This document shows positions 8,582-16,822 of a stretch of 64,000 nt of DNA, piece by piece. This DNA is from Phycisphaerales bacterium. Its GTDB lineage: Bacteria; Planctomycetota; Phycisphaerae; Phycisphaerales; UBA1924. Location of the stretch: NCBI GenBank assembly GCA_027019265.1, contig JALUWX010000006.1, positions 1-64,000 of the forward strand, written 5' to 3'. The notes under the pieces were generated by a model. It did no database searches. It had not been told where the DNA came from and worked only from the letters and a program-made list of their open reading frames with translations. The translations under genes and the position numbers were made by a program. How positions within the stretch are numbered: the stretch's first letter is position 1; the number at the start of each line of letters is the position of its first letter.

Positions 8582-9442
8582 TTAGCCCGAGTTGCGCCAG
8601 AGGTTGAGGATGAGCTCGATCTGGCCGACGGGTTTGTCGAGGCGCGAGGCGATCTCGGGGGCGCTGAGTCCCTGGGTGTGGAGCTCGCGGACTTTGTCCT
8701 GGATGGGGGCGCCGGTGTAGGGGGAGTGGAAGGCGATGGGCTCGGGGTCGTCGGCGTGTTCCACTTTGTCGGCGAGCTGGTCGATCGCGCTGCGGCGCTT
8801 GGGGGGTTCGTTGATCGAACGCTCTTCGAGGTCCTGTTCGATCCGGGCTCGGTCGAGGGCTTCGGGGGTGACTTCCCGGGGGCGTGGTGTGCTGGTGGGT
8901 TGTGATTCGCGCTGGGCGATGGTTCGTTCGAGGGATTCGATGCGCTCGGTGGCTTGTTCGAGGAGGAGTTCGAGCTTCGTGGCTTTGTTGTCGAGGGATG
9001 CGGAGAGTCGTCGGGCGACGTCTTCGAGCTCGACGTAGGCGCGTTGGGCGGGTTCCATGGAACGGGCGGCGTTTGAGCGGAGGTTCTCGATGCGCTCGGT
9101 GGGGTCGCTCATCGCGCGGGTCTGGGCTTTCGCGTGGACGGAGTTTCTGCGGACCCCTCGCATGACGACGAGGAGGGCGACGACGATCCCGAGCATGAAG
9201 AGGAGGCCGGGGAGGAGGGATTCCTGGTTGGCGCCGCCGAGGATCTCGAGGAGGGCGTTGGTGTTGGAGGGGGCGGATTCGGAGGTTTGTTCGGGTTGAT
9301 CGTCTGTGAGCTGGGCTTCCACGACGGGGAGCTCGGTGGTGTTTGCGGTGTCTGTGGTGGTGTCGGTGGTTGTGGATGCGGTGTCGGCCTGGGTGGTCGT
9401 TTGGGTTGATTCGGGTTGGGGTGGGGTTGGGCCGTGCTGCAT
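8582..9442 (-). CDS. Membrane-anchored coiled-coil protein with C-terminal HTH-like segment
   Basis: The 286-residue protein has three parts. Residues 1-70 are Ser/Thr/Gln-rich and disordered. A single membrane segment (LLPGLLFMLGIVVALLVVMRG) lies near residues 76-97. A charged, probably coiled-coil region spans about 125-175. It ends with a short helical motif, VRELHTQGLSAPEIASRLDKP, with the look of a helix-turn-helix like those at the C-termini of DUF2802/DUF6115-type proteins. That comparison is from memory and weak. Topology suggests a small N-terminal tail outside and the coil plus HTH in the cytoplasm. It is divergent from tilS, with about 30 nt between the two start codons. Function unknown. 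Confidence 0.6.
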   Translation of the reverse strand: MQHGPTPPQPESTQTTTQADTASTTTDTTTDTANTTELPVVEAQLTDDQPEQTSESAPSNTNALLEILGGANQESLLPGLLFMLGIVVALLVVMRGVRRNSVHAKAQTRAMSDPTERIENLRSNAARSMEPAQRAYVELEDVARRLSASLDNKATKLELLLEQATERIESLERTIAQRESQPTSTPRPREVTPEALDRARIEQDLEERSINEPPKRRSAIDQLADKVEHADDPEPIAFHSPYTGAPIQDKVRELHTQGLSAPEIASRLDKPVGQIELILNLWRNSG

Positions 9443-9472
9443 GGTGTGTTGTCACAATATCATGCGGATGCG

Positions 9473-10534
9473 ATGTCGGCGCGCGTTGGAGAGGTTGATG
9501 CGGGGGTGATCGGTCGGACGGATCCGGTCGTGGCGCGTGTTCTGCGCTCGTGGCGCGGGTTGACGGGGGGGGCTGCGGTTCGGGATGGGGATCGGAGGAC
9601 GGTTGTTGCGTGTTCGGGTGGGGCGGATTCGGTGGCGCTTGCGATTGTGTTGTCGCTCGTGGAACCGAAGCCCCTGATTGTGCATGTGGTGCATGACATG
9701 CGGTCGGTCGAGGAGTCGGAGGGGGATGCGGCGTTTGTGGAGGGGATTGCGGAGGTGCTCGGGTGTGATTTTGTTCGCGAGCGTGTCACGGTGCGCGGGA
9801 TGGTGGGGAATCTGGAGGCGAATGCGCGTGATGCTCGGTATGGGGTGCTGGCTCGGATGGCGAAGGAACATGGATGTTCGTATGTTGCGACGGGGCATCA
9901 TGGGGACGATCAGCTCGAGACGGTGTTGATGCGGTTGATCCGGGGTGCGGGGTTGCGTGGGCTTGGGGGGATGAAGGCGAAACGGGAGATCGGGGTGGGG
10001 GTGACGTTGGTGCGCCCGATGCTCGGGGTGTCGAGGGATGAGGTGGAGGATCTGTGTCGGCGCGCGGGGGTGGATTGGGTGGAGGACGCGACGAATGCGG
10101 ATGTGTCGTACCTGCGGAACCGGGTGCGGGCGGAGGTGGTGCCTGTGCTGAAGGGGATCGATGGGGGGATCGTGGAACGGGTGGTCGGGGATGCGGCGTC
10201 GGTGCGGGATGCGAGTGAGGCGCTGGATCGGTTGGTTCGGGCTCGGTGGTGGGTGACTGCAGAACGGGATGGGGACGGGGTGGTGTTGTCTCGTGATGCG
10301 CTGCGCGATGAGGGGGGTGCTGGGGAGATCGGGGCGATTCTTCGGATCGGGATCGATGAGTTGTGTGGTGGGGTCGGGCACGATTCGGTGGGTCGGCGGG
10401 AGATCGGGTGTGTGGTGGACGCGGTGATGGACGGGTCGGAGGAACGGAGAACGGTGCGGGTGGGTCCTATGGTGGTGGTTGTGCATGCGCGTGCGGTCAG
10501 GATCGCGCGGTTTGATGGAGATGATGATGGGTGA
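9473..10534 (+). CDS. tilS: tRNA(Ile)-lysidine synthase
   Basis: TilS ligates lysine to C34 of the CAU-anticodon tRNA-Ile using ATP, allowing AUA decoding. The PP-loop ATPase signature SGGADS is at residues 48-53, and GHHGDDQLETVLMRLIRGAG follows as the second conserved block. NADVSYLRNRVRAEVVP corresponds to the conserved N-x-x-x-x-x-R-x-x-x-R segment. At 353 residues it is shorter than the E. coli enzyme, with only a reduced C-terminal region. The frame is open to 9416, but the ATG at 9473 avoids overlapping the divergent gene. The stop overlaps the start region of the next gene. Confidence 0.93.
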   Translation: MSARVGEVDAGVIGRTDPVVARVLRSWRGLTGGAAVRDGDRRTVVACSGGADSVALAIVLSLVEPKPLIVHVVHDMRSVEESEGDAAFVEGIAEVLGCDFVRERVTVRGMVGNLEANARDARYGVLARMAKEHGCSYVATGHHGDDQLETVLMRLIRGAGLRGLGGMKAKREIGVGVTLVRPMLGVSRDEVEDLCRRAGVDWVEDATNADVSYLRNRVRAEVVPVLKGIDGGIVERVVGDAASVRDASEALDRLVRARWWVTAERDGDGVVLSRDALRDEGGAGEIGAILRIGIDELCGGVGHDSVGRREIGCVVDAVMDGSEERRTVRVGPMVVVVHARAVRIARFDGDDDG

Positions 10535-10895
10535 TCAAGTTGTTCGGATCGCGCTTGTTGGGCATTGCCGTCCTGACGCGTTTGCGCTGACGAGCGCGGT
10601 GAAGGATGCGATCGAGGGGGCTGAGGTTGTTCCCGTGAATGAGTCGGGCGGGCTCGGGGGCGCGTTCGATCTGCTGCTTGTCAATCGGGTGCTCGATGGG
10701 GCGTTCGAAGACGAGGGCGGGATCGCGATGATCGAGCGGCTTGGTGGGTCGAGGACGTGCATGCTTGTGTCGAACTTCGCGGAGTCGCACGAGGAAGCGG
10801 AACGGGTCGGTGGGGTTCCGGGGTTCGGGAAGTCCGAGCTCCGTTCGGAGAAGATGAAATCGGCCCTGCGTTCGGCGCTGGGACTGGAGGACTGA
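10527..10895 (+). CDS. Small conserved-looking protein, possibly a degenerate receiver-like domain
   Basis: The 122-residue protein has no family I can name firmly. It begins with an alternating beta/alpha pattern (VVRIALVGHC, a helix, AEVVPVNE, a helix, DLLLVNRVL, a helix, TCMLVSNF, a helix, GGVPGFGKSEL), which resembles a response-regulator receiver fold. The phosphoacceptor Asp would lie near DLLLVNR, but the acidic pocket is not convincing. Several in-frame ATGs exist at 10515-10527; GGAG at 10517-10520 best serves the ATG at 10527. It overlaps the tilS stop by 8 nt and is followed 3 nt later by pepP, so it is in that operon. Confidence 0.55.
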   Translation: MGDQVVRIALVGHCRPDAFALTSAVKDAIEGAEVVPVNESGGLGGAFDLLLVNRVLDGAFEDEGGIAMIERLGGSRTCMLVSNFAESHEEAERVGGVPGFGKSELRSEKMKSALRSALGLED

Positions 10896-10898
10896 GCG

Positions 10899-12143
10899 AT
10901 GGTGGATACGAGCATTCCTGTGTCGGAGTATGTGGCGCGTCGGAAGAAGGTGCTGTCATCGCTCAAGGGCGCGGTGGGGGTGGTGTTTGCTGGGGACGGG
11001 GCGCCGCCGCTGAGGGGGGAGTGGTTTCCGAACTTTGACTTTGTGTACCTGACGGGGATCCGGAACGAGCCCGGGGCTTGTGTGCTGTTCGATGCTTCGA
11101 ACCCGGATCCGAAGAAGCGGATCATGCTGCTGCTCAAGCCCGTGGATTCGGAGATGGATGTGTGGGACGGGTATCGCGCGACGATCGGGGAGGCGCTGCG
11201 CGAATCGACGGGGTTCGAGACGGTGCAGCGGGTGTACCGGCTCCCGCTGTGGCTGCGCGAAGCGGCGAAGCGTTCGAAGAAGCTTGCGTGTCTGCACCCG
11301 CTCTCGGTGCACACGGCTCCGGTGTCTCCGGACCTGAAGATCTTCCAGGAGGTCTCGGCGCGGGTTCCGGGGTGCTCGATTGAGGATCGGAGCGATCTGA
11401 TCACGGAGCTGCGCATGGTGAAGAGCTCGCGCGAGCTCAAGCACATGGGTGATGCGATCAAAGCGACGCATGTCGGGATCGAGCGGGTTGCGGAGCGGAT
11501 CCGTCCGGGTGTGTCGGAGCGGGATCTGCACAACGCGCTGATCGGCGGGTTCAACGAGATGGGGGCGCTCCGGGCGGCGTTCAACCCGATCGTGGGATCG
11601 GGGGAACGGTCCACGGTGCTGCACTACAAGGAGAACGATCAGATCGCTGAGGATGGGGATCTGCTCGTGCTCGATTGTGGGGCGGAGATCAACGGGTATG
11701 CGAGCGATATCACGCGCACGTTCCCGGTGTCGGGGACGTTCACGGATCGTCAGCGCGAGATCTATGAGCTGGTGCTGAAGGCGCAGAACGCGGCGATCAA
11801 AGCGGTGAAGCCCGGGGTCACGATGGTGGACGTGGACAACGCGGCGCGGAAGGTGATCACGGATGCTGGGTACGGGGATGCGTTCCTGCACGGGACGGGT
11901 CACCAGCTCGGGCTCGAGACGCACGATCCGGGGACGCTGACGAAGCTCAAGCCCGGGATGGTGGTGACGATCGAGCCCGGGATCTATCTGCGCGATGAGA
12001 AGATCGGGGTGCGGATCGAGGACGACATCCTCGTGACGAGAGACGGGCGCAAGAACATGTCGAGCGCGATCCCGAAAACGGTCAAGGACGTCGAGGCGCT
12101 GCTCGCGAAGTCCAAGGGCGGATCGAAGTCGAAGAAGAAGTGA
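10899..12143 (+). CDS. pepP: Xaa-Pro aminopeptidase (M24B)
   Basis: A 414-residue metallopeptidase that removes the N-terminal residue from peptides with proline at position 2. The N-terminal creatinase-like domain (1-170) precedes the pita-bread catalytic domain. All five dinuclear metal ligands are visible: Asp259 (LDCGAE), Asp270 (ASDITRTFPV), His335 (HGTGHQLG), Glu359 (TIEPGIY) and Glu373 (RIEDD). No signal peptide is present, so it is cytoplasmic. The C-terminus is a Lys/Ser-rich tail ending KSKKK. It is the last gene of the tilS operon and convergent with SCO1. Confidence 0.94.
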   Translation: MVDTSIPVSEYVARRKKVLSSLKGAVGVVFAGDGAPPLRGEWFPNFDFVYLTGIRNEPGACVLFDASNPDPKKRIMLLLKPVDSEMDVWDGYRATIGEALRESTGFETVQRVYRLPLWLREAAKRSKKLACLHPLSVHTAPVSPDLKIFQEVSARVPGCSIEDRSDLITELRMVKSSRELKHMGDAIKATHVGIERVAERIRPGVSERDLHNALIGGFNEMGALRAAFNPIVGSGERSTVLHYKENDQIAEDGDLLVLDCGAEINGYASDITRTFPVSGTFTDRQREIYELVLKAQNAAIKAVKPGVTMVDVDNAARKVITDAGYGDAFLHGTGHQLGLETHDPGTLTKLKPGMVVTIEPGIYLRDEKIGVRIEDDILVTRDGRKNMSSAIPKTVKDVEALLAKSKGGSKSKKK

Positions 12144-12158
12144 TCGGGGGCTGAGGGA

Positions 12159-12803
12159 TCAGTTGTCGGTGAACTCTTTTGCGTCCCGGATCAGGTCGTC
12201 GATCTGTTCGGGGTCGTCGTATCGGTAGAGCCCGAGGACTGTGCGGTCGGGGGCGACGAGGATGAGTCGGGTGGGGTGATTGATGAGTCGGCCGGAGTCT
12301 TCATCTTTGGGGTCTCCGAGGTCGAACTTGAGGCCGTCGAAGACGATCTGGTGGACGAGTTCCGGGTCCCCGGTCGCGAAGATCCAACGCTCTGGATCGG
12401 CGCTGTAGCGCTTTGCGTAGTCGTCGATGATTTCGGGGGTGTCGAGGTGGCCGTCGATTGAGACGGAGAGGAAACGGAGGGGGGTGTCTGTGGTTTCGTC
12501 CTGGACGCGGCGCATGGCGCTGGTCATCCCTGGGCAATAGAGGGGGCAGGACGTGAAGAAGAAGTCCACGACGGTGTACTCCCCTTCGAGGATGTCGTGG
12601 GTGATGGGGTTGTTGCGTTGGTCGGTGAGATTAAAATCGGGGATGTGGAACGTGGCGTAGGGATTTTCGTCGAGAAGGATGACGTTGTCTTCAGGGGTTG
12701 ATGTGGTTCGTTTGTTCGAGACGGTGAAGAGGAGGAAGACGGCGATCCCCGTGAGGGTGATCCCGAGGAGTGTGAGGGAACGGATGAAGGTCTTTGCGTT
12801 CAT
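12159..12803 (-). CDS. SCO1/SenC-family copper chaperone
   Basis: SCO proteins deliver copper to, or reduce thiols of, the CuA site of cytochrome oxidase. The 214-residue protein has an N-terminal membrane anchor at about residues 9-28 and a thioredoxin-like domain outside. The copper/redox site is Cys86-x-x-x-Cys90 in FTSCPLYC, with the third ligand His probably in LINHPTRLIL (about 176). A long open frame continues upstream, but the ATG at 12803 gives the correct N-terminus. It is the last gene of the ctaB-ABC-SCO operon, 8 nt after the permease stop. No cox structural genes are in the window. Confidence 0.92.
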   Translation of the reverse strand: MNAKTFIRSLTLLGITLTGIAVFLLFTVSNKRTTSTPEDNVILLDENPYATFHIPDFNLTDQRNNPITHDILEGEYTVVDFFFTSCPLYCPGMTSAMRRVQDETTDTPLRFLSVSIDGHLDTPEIIDDYAKRYSADPERWIFATGDPELVHQIVFDGLKFDLGDPKDEDSGRLINHPTRLILVAPDRTVLGLYRYDDPEQIDDLIRDAKEFTDN

Positions 12804-12811
12804 GGGAGAGT

Positions 12812-13576
12812 TTAGGGGCGTTTGTTCTTGGCGCTCATGACGAGGGTGGCGAAGAGCACCATCAGGACTGCGGTGGTGATGCTGATGGTCCAGGGGAGCC
12901 ATGTGGGTGCGGAATCGATCGAGGGGAGATCGAGGGATCGGCGCATGGTGTCGTGGATCCAGGTGAGGGGGTTTGCGTAGGCAATGGCTTTGAGCCATGG
13001 GGAGGCGTTGGTGACGGGAAAGACGGCGCCGGAGGTGATCCAGAGGGGCATGAGGATGGTGTTCATGACGCCGTGGAAGCCTTGGGAGGAGTCCACGAGC
13101 CATGCGAGGGCGAGGCCGAGCCCGATGAGGGAGACGGAGACGCAGACGAGCCCGGCGATGGCGCCGAGGATTCCGGTTGGGGTGAGGGGGATCCCGAGGA
13201 TGGGGAGGACGGCGAGGATGATGAGCCCTTGGACGAGGGCGATGAGGGTCCCGGACCAGGCTTTGGAGAGGACGATCCAGAGGCGCGGGGTGGGGGAGAG
13301 GAGGGCGGCGCGGAGGAAGCCCTCGTGTCGGTCCTGGATGAGGGAGATGGAGGCGAAGATCGAGGAGAACATGACGGTGAGGGAGGCGATCCCGGGGATC
13401 ATGGAGGCGGTGAAAGTCTGTCCCGACTGTTCGCCCATCGCTTTGGAGAACCCGGCGGCGATGAAGGCCCAGATGAGGAGGGGGGTGGCGATGGAGGCGA
13501 TAATGCGCGAGGGCTGGCGCGTGATGCGGATGAGCTCTCGGTTCCCGAGGGCGATGGAGGCGCGGAGGGCGCTCAT
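12812..13576 (-). CDS. ABC-2 type transporter permease
   Basis: The 254-residue membrane protein has about six hydrophobic segments, the arrangement of an ABC-2 permease (DrrB/NodJ type): residues about 26-46, 60-80, 107-127, 135-160, 170-185 and 228-248. The conserved C-terminal NPLTWIHDTMRR segment precedes the last helix. Its ATG overlaps the stop of the ATPase gene (ATGA), so they form one transporter. Lying between ctaB and SCO1, it may export something needed for oxidase or c-type cytochrome assembly. The substrate is unknown. Confidence 0.88.
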   Translation of the reverse strand: MSALRASIALGNRELIRITRQPSRIIASIATPLLIWAFIAAGFSKAMGEQSGQTFTASMIPGIASLTVMFSSIFASISLIQDRHEGFLRAALLSPTPRLWIVLSKAWSGTLIALVQGLIILAVLPILGIPLTPTGILGAIAGLVCVSVSLIGLGLALAWLVDSSQGFHGVMNTILMPLWITSGAVFPVTNASPWLKAIAYANPLTWIHDTMRRSLDLPSIDSAPTWLPWTISITTAVLMVLFATLVMSAKNKRP

Positions 13577-14478
13577 GTGACGGGCTCCTTCGCGAGGGCA
13601 GCGTGGGTGGTCCAGAGGTAGACGTCGTCGAGGGAGGGGGGCGCGAGGGTGATTGCGGTGTTGTCGAGGTTGAAGGCGCTGACGTCGTCGGCGCTGGCGT
13701 TGATGGCGAGGACCTGGTCGTCGAAGGTGATTGAATCGAGGTTGCGCGAGGTGGCCCATTGCGCGGCGTGTTCGAGATCGGTTGGGTCGTGAGCTTTGAG
13801 GCGGAGGACGGACGAACCGAGGTTGGCTTTGAGATCCTTGGGGGAGCCCTGGGCGGCGACTTTCCCGTTCGCGATGAGGACGACCCGGTGCGCGTGCTCG
13901 GCTTCGTCGGTGAGGTGGGTGGCGTAGAGCATGGCGAACGGGCGCTCATCGTGGGCGTTGATGAGCGCGTTCCAGAGGGTTCGGCGCGCGTCGATGTCGA
14001 GGCCGGTGGTGGGCTCGTCGAGGAGGAGGAGGTCGGGCTCGATGAGCATGGCGCGTGCGAGGTCGGCGCGACGTTTGAGGCCGCCGGAGAGGGTCTTGAT
14101 GCGGTCGTTGAGCCGGTCGTGGATGCCGAGGTGCTGGGTGATGGATTCAATGCGCGGGGGGACGGCGGAGGGGTCGAGTTGGTGGATGGCCGCGGCGAGT
14201 TTGAGGTTCTCGCGGATGGTGAGGAGTTCGTCGAGGGCGTTGGTCTGGAAGACCATCGCGACGGCTTTGGGGTCGTGGTTCCGGGTGACGGTTCCGGAGT
14301 CGGGCTGGAGGGCACCCGCGATGACGGCCATGAGGGTGGATTTGCCCGCGCCGTTGGGGCCGAGGAGGGCGACACGTTCGTTGTGGATGTCGAGGGTGCA
14401 GTGGTCGAGGGCGGTGATGCTGCGATCGCGCGTGGTGTAGGTGACGGTGACGTCGTGGAGCGCGAGGACGGGTGTCAC
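13573..14478 (-). CDS. ABC transporter ATP-binding protein
   Basis: The 301-residue ATPase carries Walker A GPNGAGKST, a Q-loop Gln (MVFQTNALD), the signature LSGGLKRRADLARAM, Walker B LLLLDEPTTGLD and a switch His (YATHLTDEAEHA). It resembles NodI/DrrA/NatA-type exporters, including a roughly 70-residue C-terminal extension after about 225. The GTG start overlaps the ctaB stop by 4 nt (GTGA), and its own stop overlaps the permease ATG. The upstream open frame in this register is antisense artefact over ctaB. It pairs with the permease at 12812. Confidence 0.93.
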   Translation of the reverse strand: MTPVLALHDVTVTYTTRDRSITALDHCTLDIHNERVALLGPNGAGKSTLMAVIAGALQPDSGTVTRNHDPKAVAMVFQTNALDELLTIRENLKLAAAIHQLDPSAVPPRIESITQHLGIHDRLNDRIKTLSGGLKRRADLARAMLIEPDLLLLDEPTTGLDIDARRTLWNALINAHDERPFAMLYATHLTDEAEHAHRVVLIANGKVAAQGSPKDLKANLGSSVLRLKAHDPTDLEHAAQWATSRNLDSITFDDQVLAINASADDVSAFNLDNTAITLAPPSLDDVYLWTTHAALAKEPVT

Positions 14479-15446
14479 AGGAGGGATCTCAGGAGGGCGT
14501 CGGCGACGAACACGAGCATGTAGAGGGGGAGGTGGATGATGGATCCGAAGAAGACGATGCGCGCGGCGCGTTCGGTCCGGGTGGTGGCGAACTTGATCGA
14601 GAGGACGACCATGAGCAGCCCGAGGAGGACGGCGGCGATGGCGGTCGGGAGCCCGGCGAGGTCGGGGACGATCCAGAGGGGGGCGAGGGTGACGGGGATG
14701 AGGAGGAGGGAGGTGAAGATGAGGATCGATGCGGTGTGGTTCCCGGTTGCGTCGATGGCGGGGAGCATGCGGAAACCCCCTCGTTCGTAGTCGTGGCGGC
14801 ACATCCAGGCGATGGCGAAGAAGTGCGGGAGTTGCCAGACGAACATGAGGGTGAAGAGCATGAGCCCGATGGGGTCGGCGAGTTTGGCGAAGCCGGTGGC
14901 CTCCGAGAGGGCGCAGGTCCCGATGAGGGTGGGGAGCGCGCCGGGGACGGCTCCGACGAGGGTGTTGGTGATGGTGCGGGTCTTGAGGGGGGTGTAGATG
15001 ACGACGTAGAGGGCGGCGGTGACGATGGCGACGATGGCGCTGAGGAGGGAGAGGGTGAGGGCGAGGATGATCGCGCCGAGTGCGGAGATTGCGAGCCCGT
15101 AGAGGAGGACGAATCGTGGGGTGAGACGGGTGGAGGGGATGGGACGCGATTTGGTGCGGTCCATGCGCGCGTCGAGGTCGGACTCGTACCACATGTTGAG
15201 CGCGTTCGCGCCCCCCGAGGAGAGGGCGGTCCCGATGGCGCACCCGATGATGAGGGTGATCCAGGTGGTGAGCCCGGTGAGGTTGTGATGGAGACCCGAG
15301 AGGAGGAGCCCGACGAGCGCGGTGATGGTGACGAGGCGTGTGATCCCGGGCTTGGTCAGTTCGACGCAGGCGCTCAGGGTCGAGGGGCGCGCGTCGGCGC
15401 TGTGGTCGGCGGATTCGGGATGGGTGGTCTGGGCTGCGGAGGACAC
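14475..15446 (-). CDS. ctaB: Protoheme IX farnesyltransferase (heme O synthase)
   Basis: A UbiA-family prenyltransferase of 323 residues that adds the farnesyl group to heme b, making heme O for oxidase. It has about nine hydrophobic helices. The first Asp-rich motif is NMWYESDLDARMDRTKSRP and the second substrate loop is AWMCRHDYERGGFRMLP, both characteristic of CtaB/CyoE. The start is placed at GTG 15446 because no ATG lies between the preceding gene's stop and the family N-terminus (VELTKPGITRLV). About 35 residues precede that motif. It leads the ctaB-ABC ATPase-permease-SCO1 operon. Confidence 0.93.
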   Translation of the reverse strand: MSSAAQTTHPESADHSADARPSTLSACVELTKPGITRLVTITALVGLLLSGLHHNLTGLTTWITLIIGCAIGTALSSGGANALNMWYESDLDARMDRTKSRPIPSTRLTPRFVLLYGLAISALGAIILALTLSLLSAIVAIVTAALYVVIYTPLKTRTITNTLVGAVPGALPTLIGTCALSEATGFAKLADPIGLMLFTLMFVWQLPHFFAIAWMCRHDYERGGFRMLPAIDATGNHTASILIFTSLLLIPVTLAPLWIVPDLAGLPTAIAAVLLGLLMVVLSIKFATTRTERAARIVFFGSIIHLPLYMLVFVADALLRSLL

Positions 15447-15477
15447 GGGGGGATCGTAGGGTTTTGAGGTCCGTGGG

Positions 15478-16698
15478 TCAGGGCGCGGGGACGGCGAGTT
15501 CGATCCAGACGGGGAAGTGGTCGGTGGGGAAGTGGTCGCCCGCGCCGTGACGGTAGATGCCGGTGTTGATGACCTTGAGGTGTTCGGAGGGGAGAACGTA
15601 ATCGACGCGGAGGCGGAAACGGGAGGTATCGTCGGGGTCGAGACGATCGATCGGGATCTCGGAGGTGGGGTGGGGGTCGTCGGCGAGTCTGTGGTTCGTG
15701 AGGAGGTGTTTCTTGATGGGGTTGTCGAAGCTGGAGCCCTCGTCGGGGTCGGCGTTGAGGTCGCCCATGATGATGAAGTGCGCGTCGGGGTCGAGCCCTC
15801 CGCGGGTGGTGTGGTCGTCGTAGATGGCGGTGGAGTCCTGGAGGTAGAGGTTCCAGAATCGGATCTCGTCGAGGTTGCGGCGTTTGTTGCGTTCTTCGGG
15901 GCCGTCAAAGGCGGGGGGGGTGGGGTGTGAGATCAGGGCGTGGAGGGTGGCGCCGTTGGGGAGGGTGATGGGGACGTCGGCGTGGTTCTTGGAGGAAAGG
16001 CGGAGCTCGTCCCACTCGTGGTCGGTGTTGTAGGGGGTGTCGTCCGGGTTCAAGGGTCGGGATGCGCCGGGGAGGTCGGACCAGCGGTAGGTCTGGAAGG
16101 TGCGGATGTGGTCGGTGTCGATGGTGAGTCGTGGATCGACGAGGAGGGCCATGGAGTACTGGCCGGGGAAGGTTCCGAATCCGTAGCAGTCGTTGGCGTA
16201 GGCGCGGCCATCGGTTGTTTGACGTGAGGGGTTCCCGAACTCGTCGCTCGGATCGGGGTGGGGGTAGGTTGTGACGAGTCGGTCGTCGTTGTCGAGGTCG
16301 AGATTGGTGTGGATCCCGGTGTTGGAGGGGGGCATGTAGGTGGCGAAGGTGATGGGTTTGAGGTCGTCGGCTTGGGGGACGCTGAGGTAGAGGTCCACGA
16401 AGCGCTGGGCGTTGGATCCGGGGGTGCTGTCATCGGGGACGTCGGGGTATCCGGGCGCGTCGTAGGCGATCTCGTTGAGGAGGAGGATGTTGGGGCGGAG
16501 GCGTTGGATGATCTCGGCGATTTTCTTGAGGCGCGGGTTGGTGTCCGTGAGGAGATCGGAGGTGCGGACGTCTTCGATGTTGAAGGTCATCGCGCGGATG
16601 GCGAGGTCGGGTTTCATGGGGGATTCGGGCTGCGCGAGCGCGGGGGATTGGGGGAGGATGAGGGAAAGGAGGATTGTGGTGAGGTGGGATGCTCGCAT
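15478..16698 (-). CDS. Secreted endonuclease/exonuclease/phosphatase-family hydrolase
   Basis: The 406-residue protein has a signal peptide (hydrophobic residues 5-17, cleavage probably after ALA). The EEP (DNase I-like) fold follows: MTFNIEDVR near residue 38, LLNEIAYDAPG (metal Glu), MGDLNADPDEGS (catalytic Asp/Asn) and a C-terminal GDHFPTDHFPVWIEL (Asp-His pair). Substrates in this superfamily range from DNA to inositol phosphates and sphingomyelin, and the sequence does not decide which. It is exported, so an extracellular nuclease or phosphoesterase is likely. It lies 31 nt upstream of ctaB. Confidence 0.85.
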   Translation of the reverse strand: MRASHLTTILLSLILPQSPALAQPESPMKPDLAIRAMTFNIEDVRTSDLLTDTNPRLKKIAEIIQRLRPNILLLNEIAYDAPGYPDVPDDSTPGSNAQRFVDLYLSVPQADDLKPITFATYMPPSNTGIHTNLDLDNDDRLVTTYPHPDPSDEFGNPSRQTTDGRAYANDCYGFGTFPGQYSMALLVDPRLTIDTDHIRTFQTYRWSDLPGASRPLNPDDTPYNTDHEWDELRLSSKNHADVPITLPNGATLHALISHPTPPAFDGPEERNKRRNLDEIRFWNLYLQDSTAIYDDHTTRGGLDPDAHFIIMGDLNADPDEGSSFDNPIKKHLLTNHRLADDPHPTSEIPIDRLDPDDTSRFRLRVDYVLPSEHLKVINTGIYRHGAGDHFPTDHFPVWIELAVPAP

Positions 16699-16741
16699 GG
16701 GGCATTGAAGCCGTGTAGGATGGGTTTGGCGACCCGATTTT

Positions 16742-16815
<74 letters not shown>

Positions 16816-16822
16816 CTTTCCT

